A DNA stretch of 6,923 nt from an uncultured Pseudobdellovibrionaceae bacterium (GTDB lineage Bacteria; Bdellovibrionota; Bdellovibrionia; Bdellovibrionales; JAMPXM01): positions 1 to 6,923 of the forward strand of contig CAKQVW010000151.1 in NCBI GenBank assembly GCA_934277865.1, written 5' to 3'. The position numbers and the translations under genes are program-made. This document shows positions 1-5,916 of the stretch, one piece after another (the first letter of the stretch is position 1; each line of letters opens with the position of its first letter). The notes beneath the pieces were generated by a model. That model had not been told where the DNA came from. It saw nothing but the letters and a program-made list of their open reading frames with translations, and ran no database searches.

Positions 1-468
1 GGATATAGCGGGGCGACTATGGATATCGACACGTATAATTCGATCGAGCATATCAAGGGGGCGATTGAGGCGGCAGTCGCGGAGACAGGATACGGCATTT
101 CGGTTGAGCAGGTTACCGTAGGAGATATTCCATACTATTTTGATGAGCGGCTAAAGAATCATGTAGACGATAAGCTTAAGCGGTTGTCGATCAAGATCCT
201 TGACCCCGTGGATCTCATTTTGATGAAGGCCATGAGATACGAACAGCAGGATAAACAAGCGATACAAAGCCTCGTCAATTCGGAAGTGATCTCTGACAAC
301 ATCATTGTAGATCGCTATATCAAGGAAATGGGGCATATCACAAAAGACCAAGATGCTGCCGACTTCAACATAAGAATGCTAGTCGACGATTGCTACGGAA
401 GTGTTAAAGCGAGCGATGCCGAAGGGCGGATCAAGAAATGGCGAGCTGCGAAGAATCAACGCAAGTAA
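1..468 (+). CDS. DUF6036/AbiEii-like nucleotidyltransferase, 5'-truncated
   Basis: This is the C-terminal 155 codons of a protein resembling the DUF6036 and AbiEii-type nucleotidyltransferases, some of which act as toxins or as parts of phage-defence loci. The frame is open to base 1 and the first visible residues read GYSGATMDID, which fits the family's G...(R)xTxDID motif holding the two metal-binding aspartates (D8 and D10 of the visible peptide). The ATG at base 19 therefore lies inside the motif and is not the start; the beginning of the gene is outside the window. A second family-like block follows at about residues 68-84 (DPVDLILMK then QQD), matching the usual 'DL...K...R..D' helix after the catalytic core. 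The tail is lysine- and arginine-rich. There is no signal peptide or membrane segment in the visible part. A partner gene (often an HTH antitoxin in AbiE-like pairs) could lie upstream and cannot be seen. The helicase gene starts 55 bases downstream. The family call is from motif memory and moderately sure; function is inferred. Confidence 0.65.
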   Translation, partial: GYSGATMDIDTYNSIEHIKGAIEAAVAETGYGISVEQVTVGDIPYYFDERLKNHVDDKLKRLSIKILDPVDLILMKAMRYEQQDKQAIQSLVNSEVISDNIIVDRYIKEMGHITKDQDAADFNIRMLVDDCYGSVKASDAEGRIKKWRAAKNQRK

Positions 469-481
469 GTGGCTCAAAATG

Positions 482-494
482 ACTCGTGTCGAGT
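482..494. repeat. Small inverted repeat between gene 1 and the helicase
   Basis: ACTCG (482-486) and CGAGT (490-494) form a 5-bp inverted repeat with a TGT loop, 13 bases after the stop of gene 1. No T-tract follows, so it is not a standard terminator. It may be chance in a 55-base gap. Confidence 0.3.
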
Positions 495-523
495 GCTGGA
501 AAAGCTGAAGGCTATCTCGGAGA

Positions 524-3500
524 TTGCCGATAGAGAATCTCAGCATGAGTCCGGCGGAAAAGGTTGAAAAACTCGCAGCGTATTATCTGAAGTGTCTCTC
601 TCACGAGCGAGAGGGCGAGATCTCGCTGTATCCGCCGACCCCCAGTTTCCCTTCATCGCAGTATTTGCAAGTTTCCAAGCACCCAGCGATTTCCGGCGCG
701 TTCGACGAGGTTTGGGGTAGTGAGGCTGCTAAGAAGTTTCTTTCTCACTTAAGAAAAGATCCGGCAAGGCATCTGCTTTATGTTGGATACCCAGTTTTCG
801 TGAGAAACGTGCGAGGCGCAATCAAGATCGAGCCTCTGTTCTTGTTTCAGCTAAAACTTCCAGATCGCAACTCGCCTTATCCTGAGTTGGTCGATGAATC
901 ACCAAGGGTGAATCAGACAGCGTTCGAAGATTACGGCGAAGTTCACGGCGGAACTTTGTTTGATGAACTCCTACTTTTACAAAATGAGCTTGGCCTAACT
1001 AGTGAGTCCGGAGCCGTGCCGGATCTTGAAGACTGGATTGCGAAGCTTCAAACAATGAGGCCAGAGTGGCCATGGCCCGAGACGCTTTCTCCCAAGGCAC
1101 TCGACCAGCAAGCGATAGAAAGCTTAGAGCCGAATAGGATTCATAACTGCGCGATCCTTTGCTCAAGTGTCGAACCAAACTTCACAAAAGGGCTCGAGAC
1201 CGAGCTTTCAAGAATCACAGAGCTTGCGAAGCAACCAGAGTTTAAAGACTCAGCTCTGTACGCACTTCTCAATCCCGAATCTGTACCCAAACGTGAAGCA
1301 GCAGACGGCGACGCCTTAGAAGTCTTGTGCCTCAACAAAGAACAACGCCTTGCTGTTGAAAAGGCCTTGTCGGGAAAAGTAACGGTGATCACCGGCCCGC
1401 CAGGAACAGGGAAGTCGCAGGTTCTAACGGCAATTTTGGCAAACGCTGCTTTCCGAGGTTGGAAGACCTTGATTGCCTCAAAGAATAACAAGGCCGTAGA
1501 TGTCGTGGAGGCTCGTGCCAATGGCCTTGCGGCATCGCCGTTCTTGCTACGCTTAGGCGGTCAGACTGGGGCTAAAGATTTAGCCCAGCAGATCACTCAT
1601 ATTCTTTCGTCGCGGATATCTCAATCGCCTACCAGTATCGATCTTCAAAAAGACGAGTATCGAAAGCTTCAAAGAGAGCGTGCTCGTCACGAAGAGGCTT
1701 TGCATAAGACCATCGAGCTTCGAAACAAGGTCGATATCCTTGACCGTGAAATCGCGGTGATTCAGCGCCAGTATGACGAGAAGTTTCTAACAAGCTTAAA
1801 AGCGGCGCCACTTAGGAGCCTTTACGAAAGCCGCGTGAAGCTTGAAACCGCTTACGCGCGTGCCGACAAAAGCCAGGCACCAAGTTTAGCACGCTTCATT
1901 TGGGGATTCATCGAGCCAAAGCGAATTAGGCAACTAGAGTCTGCTAAGACCGACTCGCTTTCTGCAATTCAAGAACTGGGACTTTCACAAGCTTTGCCGG
2001 CAGATCACTCGCCAAAATCGCTAATCGATGCGTTAAAAGAATTTGAGACCCAGGCTGAAAAGCTTCAAGAGTATGACCGAAAACTTCAAGAGCTTCGAAA
2101 TTCGAAAACATTAGAAGCGCACTACGACTCTTTGAGCGAGGTAAGTGATCTTGTTGCATTAAAGGGTGTCGATGTTTGGCGAAGTTTTTTGTCGACGAGG
2201 TATTCTAACCTTCAACAAAGCGACCGAAAGCTTTTAGGTGAATACGCAAGCCTCCTAAACCTTATGAAAGAGGCGAGCGCCGAGTCCTCCAAAATTTCTC
2301 AAGACCTAAGGCGGCAATTTACTGAGTTAACCAAAAGCATCTCCCATATCTTTACGGCTTCCGGCATAACGTCACTTTCTTTACAAGGGCGTGTCCCGTT
2401 TCAACCAGCATCGCTTGATCTGGTTTTGATAGACGAAGCCAGTCAGTGCGACATAGCTTCGGCGATTCCTCTTTTAATAAGAGCAAAGCGTGTTGTCGTC
2501 ATCGGTGATCCGCTACAGCTAAGTCACATCACGCAAGTCGCGGCACGATTGGACGCGAGTCTTTTAAAGGATGCTGGGCTCGAATCGCTTCGCACCTGGG
2601 GCTATAGTCAAAACTCGCTTTTCATGATGACGGCGGCCAATTGTCGAAACGACGACGTCGTGACTCTCGTCGAGCACCATCGCTCGGTTCACGACATTAT
2701 TTCGTTTTCCAATAGCTTCTTCTATCAAAACAGACTTCGCGTTGCGACTCGCTCTGGCAAAAAATTGAAGGACAATGGCCCAGCCGTGGTCTGGCATGAC
2801 GTAAAAGGCAAGGTCACAAAGTCATTTGGCAAGGGCGCGGTGAACGACGAAGAGGCACGGGCGGTTGCCAGTTTTATTGAAGACTTACTTGTTAAGCGTA
2901 AATACACGGGAAGTGTGGGTGTTGTGACGCCGTTTCGTGGACAAGCCAACCGTATTCGGGATTACTTATCGAAAATTGAAGGCCTTGATATCGCAAGCAG
3001 TGGCTTGCTTGTCGACACGGTTCACAAGTTTCAAGGCGATGAGCGCGACATGATGATCTTCTCACCTACGGTAAGCACTGGCATCTCACCAAGTGCGTTG
3101 GGATTCTTAAACGCACAAGGAAACCTATTTAACGTAGCAATCACAAGGGCACGTTCGAAGCTTGTGACTGTTGGTGACTTAAGCGCGTGCGCCAATTCCG
3201 GAGTTTCGTATCTTTCGGCATTCGTCGAGCATGTTAGCGAGGTCAGTCGAAGCCACGAGGCCTCTAGCAGTACGTCGCGGGCGACACCGTCAGAGAGTGC
3301 CGAGTACCCGGCAGTTTCAAATCCCGAAATGGTCTCCGAATGGGAGCGGCGGTTTTATCGAGCACTTTATAGAGCAGGTATTCGCACGATCCCGCAGTAC
3401 GCAGTCGACGAGTATCGTCTCGACTTTGCGATCATCGACGGCGACCGAAGGCTTAACATTGAAGTCGACGGCGAGCAGTTTCACAGAAACTGGGACGGCG

Positions 3501-3637
3501 AACTCATCGATCGCGACCAACTCCGCAACCGCCGCCTCACCGAGCAAGGCTGGCAAGTCCTCCGCTTCTGGGTTTACCAAATCCGCGACCACGAACAATC
3601 CTGCATCGATGAAGTGCGGAAGTGGTTGGGGCGATAG
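524..3637 (+). CDS. SF1 (Upf1/Dna2-like) helicase with C-terminal Vsr/DUF559-like nuclease
   Basis: A cytoplasmic DNA or RNA helicase-nuclease of 1037 residues, numbered from TTG 524. ATG 545 (residue 8) is an equally plausible start; each has only a weak purine-rich site upstream, and TGA 506 closes the frame. Residues 1-265 have no domain I recognise. Helicase motifs seen in order: Q motif LNKEQR (270-275), Walker A GPPGTGKS (291-298), motif Ia near IASKNNKAVDVV, Walker B DEAS (637-640), motif III GDPLQL (661-666), motif IV EHHRS (717-721), motif V DTVHKFQGDE (831-840) and motif VI NVAITRARSK (from 870). This DEAS/KFQGDE set is typical of Upf1/Dna2-like superfamily 1B. About 320 residues between motifs Ia and II are mostly charged, with coiled-coil-like stretches near 377-425, 507-540 and 570-610. 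The last 100 residues form a PD-(D/E)XK fold of the Vsr/DUF559/MTES_1575 kind: E939, E941, D967 in YRLDF, E980-V-D-G with H987, D996...R1001, G1009-W and RFW (1014-1016). All catalytic residues appear intact. The architecture resembles Hhe-type defence helicases without a visible DUF4011. A role in phage or plasmid defence is inferred. Confidence 0.92.
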   Translation: MPIENLSMSPAEKVEKLAAYYLKCLSHEREGEISLYPPTPSFPSSQYLQVSKHPAISGAFDEVWGSEAAKKFLSHLRKDPARHLLYVGYPVFVRNVRGAIKIEPLFLFQLKLPDRNSPYPELVDESPRVNQTAFEDYGEVHGGTLFDELLLLQNELGLTSESGAVPDLEDWIAKLQTMRPEWPWPETLSPKALDQQAIESLEPNRIHNCAILCSSVEPNFTKGLETELSRITELAKQPEFKDSALYALLNPESVPKREAADGDALEVLCLNKEQRLAVEKALSGKVTVITGPPGTGKSQVLTAILANAAFRGWKTLIASKNNKAVDVVEARANGLAASPFLLRLGGQTGAKDLAQQITHILSSRISQSPTSIDLQKDEYRKLQRERARHEEALHKTIELRNKVDILDREIAVIQRQYDEKFLTSLKAAPLRSLYESRVKLETAYARADKSQAPSLARFIWGFIEPKRIRQLESAKTDSLSAIQELGLSQALPADHSPKSLIDALKEFETQAEKLQEYDRKLQELRNSKTLEAHYDSLSEVSDLVALKGVDVWRSFLSTRYSNLQQSDRKLLGEYASLLNLMKEASAESSKISQDLRRQFTELTKSISHIFTASGITSLSLQGRVPFQPASLDLVLIDEASQCDIASAIPLLIRAKRVVVIGDPLQLSHITQVAARLDASLLKDAGLESLRTWGYSQNSLFMMTAANCRNDDVVTLVEHHRSVHDIISFSNSFFYQNRLRVATRSGKKLKDNGPAVVWHDVKGKVTKSFGKGAVNDEEARAVASFIEDLLVKRKYTGSVGVVTPFRGQANRIRDYLSKIEGLDIASSGLLVDTVHKFQGDERDMMIFSPTVSTGISPSALGFLNAQGNLFNVAITRARSKLVTVGDLSACANSGVSYLSAFVEHVSEVSRSHEASSSTSRATPSESAEYPAVSNPEMVSEWERRFYRALYRAGIRTIPQYAVDEYRLDFAIIDGDRRLNIEVDGEQFHRNWDGELIDRDQLRNRRLTEQGWQVLRFWVYQIRDHEQSCIDEVRKWLGR

Positions 3638-3641
3638 TTTT

Positions 3642-3666
3642 CAGTTCTTTGTCATGTGAAGAACTG
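3642..3666. repeat. Perfect 8-bp hairpin just after the helicase stop
   Basis: CAGTTCTT (3642-3649) and AAGAACTG (3659-3666) are exact inverse complements around a 9-base loop and begin four bases after the TAG of the helicase. There is no run of T after either arm, so a classical intrinsic terminator is not supported. It could protect the 3' end of the helicase mRNA, attenuate read-through into the next gene, or bind a protein. Confidence 0.55.
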
Positions 3667-3777
3667 CTGTGCGGTTCGACTGGGGTCTGAATTAGCAAAA
3701 CTTAATTTTTCTTTACCGACCTAGGTAGCGGATCCAAGATCACTTAAAATTTTCGAAAACATATTGCCGTTCGCCAT

Positions 3778-3786
3778 TGGTATAAC
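3778..3786 (+). promoter_or_regulatory. Possible extended -10 promoter of the 575-residue gene
   Basis: TGG TATAAC fits an extended -10 element (TGnTATAAT with one mismatch). No convincing -35 hexamer lies at 16-18 bases upstream; the nearest TTG (3764) is too close. A start around 3793 would leave a leader of roughly 14 bases before the GTG. This would let the third gene be expressed separately from the helicase. It is a motif match only. Confidence 0.3.
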
Positions 3787-3797
3787 TTAGGAGATGG

Positions 3798-3802
3798 GGA
3801 GG
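3798..3802 (+). promoter_or_regulatory. Ribosome binding site deciding the GTG start at 3807
   Basis: GGAGG sits within the purine run GGGGAGGG (3796-3803), four bases before GTG 3807. An in-frame TAA (3804-3806) directly precedes this GTG, so no longer start is possible, and the next in-frame ATG is far inside the protein. Together these fix the start well. Confidence 0.75.
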
Positions 3803-3806
3803 GTAA

Positions 3807-5534
3807 GTGGCAAAGAAAGCAAAGGAACAACCTGAAGTCGTTCTGCCAGTAGTGGCAAAATGCATTCGAGCCACAAGCTCAGCCCGAATATTTTGTCGCC
3901 GGGGCGAAGTCGAAGACAGTTACATAGGCATCATATTGAATGATGCGGCCGGTAGGAATTCTGCAATTATTGAGAGGAAAATCCGGCTTACTGTTGATTC
4001 CGTAAAGATATCGTACGTAGTATTTGCCAGGACATCAGAGGTATCATTCCTCCAGGGATCTTCATTCAAGGACACTAATCACGGATTTTTTCTGATGATG
4101 GAGGTCGGCGTCTACCTCTTTTGCTTTTATAGTAAAGCGAAGATGCCGATCGAGAAAATCGAGTCCAAGTATAGGCGGTTGGACTACGAATCACTGATTA
4201 ATGCGCGAATTGCGGGGTCTGTAAATCTTCAAAAGATTCGAACTAAAGCAATGATAAACACCTTCGATGGCTGTCACAATCGTACATTTGAGGGACAAAA
4301 CCTACAGAGTAGGCTCGGATCACGAGCTAATCACCGGCAGATTTTGACTTCGACAAATGTTCGACGGGGACGGAGGCGCTCGTCGGTACATTTCTCTCTG
4401 GCAAAGATTACGGACTTAGGTGCTAGGCGGGACATGGAAGAGATCATTGAATGGTCGAGTTCCATAGCAAAAGTCCTCGAAAGTACCGCTGAGCAAGTAG
4501 ATCCTTTTCTTTTAACATTTGCCGAAGAATGTGAATTGCCTGACTCAATTGAGCCATGTGGAATTCTCTTTCATGTTTGGGAGCTAGAGGAGTATTTCGA
4601 CTCGAGTAATGGACGATTAGTCTCTGCTGACGGAAAGGCGTTGAAAGACGATCAGCGGGATAAGATTTTGAGGGACATGTCCGGGCCTGTGGAACTAGTG
4701 AAGGATACCACAAAAGAACGCTCGTACGGAATCTGGCGTAATTTGGATGACGAAGAAAAAAAGCGGTTCGTGGGCAGGCTTAGCTTTAGTAAAAACGGAG
4801 TTCGTCTTTCCCTTAGAGGGCTCAGGGCAGTTAAATTCGAGAACGAGGATGGCCAGGAGGCCACTCTAAATGCCTTAGTTGCTCAGGGGGGACACTACTC
4901 TATAGTTTTTGATGATCCGACCTATTACTATACCGATGGCAGAACTGTAAGAGATGCGGAAATCGTTGCAAGAGCCAGAGCTCTGCTTAGTATTATCCAT
5001 TCTTCCGATGCCTTTGATCCCGAAATTTGCACTACTGAAAATGGGGAAACGTTGGACGGAGAGAGTTACCCGCCGGAGTCCATTTTTTGTGTGCTGGACG
5101 AAGCGCTGCGTTTTCAAAATGATACATTACTTGTGTGTGATGATGGTCCGCGAGAGTGGGCGGACTTCATTGAGTTCTCGAATGGATCAAGCGCTGAGTT
5201 AGTCTTGTATCATGCAAAAAAAGGGGATAGCATTACGCGTGGCGCCTCCGTCTTTCACGTCGTTGTGGCCCAAGCGTTGAAAAACCTCGGCTATGCTACG
5301 AGAAGCGCATCTGACTTTCGGACTAGGCTAAATGCGTATTGGGACACAGACGAACGCTTTGGCCTTTCCAGGCTTCGAAGCTCGTCAATCACTAGTACCA
5401 AAGCTGAACGTACCATCTCGGATTGCGTTGGAAACCCCAACGTCGTAAGGAAGGTCTCACTAGTGGTGAACTTCCTCTCGAAGGCCGATTTGGAGCAATT
5501 TTTAGAAAGGGAAGACTCCTTCGATGAGCATTAG
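3807..5534 (+). CDS. Unknown 575-residue protein, possible nuclease-like C-terminus
   Basis: I do not recognise this protein as a named family. It is 575 residues, apparently soluble, without signal peptide; a hydrophobic patch near residues 97-109 (FFLMMEVGVYLFCFY) looks like buried beta-strands rather than a membrane helix. The N-terminal part (about 10-130) is predicted beta-rich. A middle segment carries FEGQN (161-165) and an arginine cluster RRGRRR (186-191) that could touch nucleic acid. The region 270-400 is charged and acidic. The C-terminal region holds EWADFIEF (450-457), LYHAK (467-471) and VVAQALKN (486-493). The order D453, 15 residues, H469-A-K471, then Q489 in a helix resembles a degenerate PD-(D/E)XK nuclease active site, with H in place of the usual E/D. 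It loosely recalls the 'HVK...S' block of the DUF6119 (TIGR04141) family, but I cannot assign it there. Its placement after a helicase-nuclease on the same strand suggests a defence-associated partner; this is inferred. Confidence 0.85.
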   Translation: MAKKAKEQPEVVLPVVAKCIRATSSARIFCRRGEVEDSYIGIILNDAAGRNSAIIERKIRLTVDSVKISYVVFARTSEVSFLQGSSFKDTNHGFFLMMEVGVYLFCFYSKAKMPIEKIESKYRRLDYESLINARIAGSVNLQKIRTKAMINTFDGCHNRTFEGQNLQSRLGSRANHRQILTSTNVRRGRRRSSVHFSLAKITDLGARRDMEEIIEWSSSIAKVLESTAEQVDPFLLTFAEECELPDSIEPCGILFHVWELEEYFDSSNGRLVSADGKALKDDQRDKILRDMSGPVELVKDTTKERSYGIWRNLDDEEKKRFVGRLSFSKNGVRLSLRGLRAVKFENEDGQEATLNALVAQGGHYSIVFDDPTYYYTDGRTVRDAEIVARARALLSIIHSSDAFDPEICTTENGETLDGESYPPESIFCVLDEALRFQNDTLLVCDDGPREWADFIEFSNGSSAELVLYHAKKGDSITRGASVFHVVVAQALKNLGYATRSASDFRTRLNAYWDTDERFGLSRLRSSSITSTKAERTISDCVGNPNVVRKVSLVVNFLSKADLEQFLEREDSFDEH

Positions 5535-5556
5535 ATTCAGCAAATTTGGCTATTAA

Positions 5557-5574
5557 ATGAGTTTGCAAGCTCAT
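5557..5574. repeat. 18-base near-palindrome after the 575-residue gene
   Basis: ATGAGTTTG and CAAGCTCAT are inverse complements except for one T-G pair, 22 bases after the TAG at 5532-5534. As RNA it would form a stem of about 7 bp with a tight loop. No T-tract follows. It may be a weak terminator-like stem or a protein site. Confidence 0.4.
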
Positions 5575-5648
5575 GCTGGGACCTTGGACTTACGCCTGAA
5601 ATCATTTGTGCACCTTAATTCACGCTGGTGACTCGTCAAACGATGGGT

Positions 5649-5672
5649 CTGTTTTGGTTGGATTCCAAACAG
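5649..5672. repeat. Hairpin next to a TACAAT box
   Basis: CTGTTTTGG (5649-5657) pairs with CCAAACAG (5665-5672) with one bulged T and a 7-base loop. It ends one base before TACAAT (5674-5679), a five-of-six match to a -10 box, so it would occupy the -35 and spacer of any promoter there. A -35 match is poor (TTTTGG at 5652). Confidence 0.4.
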
Positions 5673-5691
5673 TTACAATAGCCTCTCTTTT

Positions 5692-5746
5692 GGAGTGCTA
5701 TCTAGTTTTGGCACTATTCAGCGGAGTGCTATGAAACTAGCGCACT
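5692..5746. repeat. Nested imperfect hairpin with 10-base direct repeats
   Basis: GGAGTGCTAT occurs at 5692-5701 and again at 5723-5732. Three stems can form one inside another: AGTGC (5694-5698) with GCACT (5742-5746), CTAGTTT (5702-5708) with AAACTAG (5734-5740), and GCACT (5711-5715) with AGTGC (5725-5729) around a 9-base loop. That is 17 base pairs in a 53-nt element with small internal loops. The mixture of direct and inverted copies suggests a structured RNA, a recombination or protein-binding site, or a small palindromic repeat. Confidence 0.5.
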
Positions 5747-5841
5747 TGACAAATTTCTCTATTCTGAGGTTTTGCCCCGGACGACGTTTGCTTTGGGATA
5801 CTTTCGCACCGGAACACACTTCCCAATTCCCATTGACTTGA
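5731..5841 (+). CDS. Possible 36-residue small ORF
   Basis: An ATG at 5731 preceded by GGAG (5723-5726) at a 4-base spacing opens a 36-codon frame ending in TGA at 5839-5841. The peptide begins MKLAHLTNFSIL and ends SQFPLT; it is mildly hydrophobic and basic and matches nothing I know. The GGAG and ATG lie inside the nested hairpin, which could hide them. Short ORFs of this size arise often by chance, so the call is weak. Confidence 0.15.
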   Translation: MKLAHLTNFSILRFCPGRRLLWDTFAPEHTSQFPLT

Positions 5842-5901
5842 TCACGTCCGGATAGACGTTGAACTCTTCGGTTTCGCGGTGATCGCTTCTCCGAAATAAG
5901 A

Positions 5902-5916
5902 CTAAGTTCAACTTAG
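5902..5916 (-). terminator. Palindrome at the WYL stop, possible weak terminator
   Basis: CTAAGTT (5902-5908) and AACTTAG (5910-5916) form a perfect 15-base palindrome that contains the TAA of the WYL gene (5913-5915). Read on the minus strand it is followed by TCTTATTTC, a broken T-rich tail. The stem is AT-rich and the loop tight, so it would be a weak intrinsic terminator; an operator is an alternative. Confidence 0.3.

Larger units (their letters stand above)
5535..5912. other. Gene-poor, inverted-repeat-rich region between convergent genes
   Basis: These 378 bases lie between the stop of the 575-residue gene and the stop of the oppositely oriented WYL gene. No ORF here looks like a confident gene. 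The longest notable one is a 36-codon frame at 5731-5841. The region contains an 18-base near-palindrome (5557-5574), a hairpin (5649-5672), a nested hairpin with direct repeats (5692-5746), a distant 7-bp inverted pair CCGGACG (5777-5783) / CGTCCGG (5845-5851), and a palindrome at the WYL stop (5902-5916). No strong T-tract terminator is seen on either strand, although convergent genes would be expected to need one. Confidence 0.6.

Noticed and set aside
1141..1521. 126-codon minus-strand frame opposite the helicase Walker A region
   Set aside because: It is antisense to strongly conserved helicase motifs and its composition is that of a shadow frame.
3231..3659. 142-codon plus-strand frame overlapping the helicase 3' end
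   Set aside because: It lies within the nuclease domain's coding sequence in another frame, is serine/threonine-rich with no family character, and has no ribosome binding site of note.
3750..3759. TTTTCGAAAA palindrome upstream of the 575-residue gene
   Set aside because: A 10-base AT-rich palindrome is common by chance and has no second copy or clear promoter alignment.
5392..5574. Minus-strand 60-codon frame starting at the near-palindrome
   Set aside because: Its ATG exists only because the palindrome 5557-5574 supplies ATG on both strands, and most of it is antisense to the 575-residue gene.
5557..5631. 24-codon plus-strand frame from ATG 5557
   Set aside because: It has no ribosome binding site, is very short, and its ATG is part of the near-palindrome.
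5746..5751. TTGACA as a -35 promoter box
   Set aside because: It is a perfect -35 hexamer, but no -10-like hexamer lies 15-19 bases downstream (GTTTTG at the 17-base position).
5535..5912. CRISPR array, tRNA or attachment site in the gene gap
   Set aside because: There are only two 10-base direct repeats with no regular spacing, no cloverleaf, and no integrase or tRNA end to support such features.
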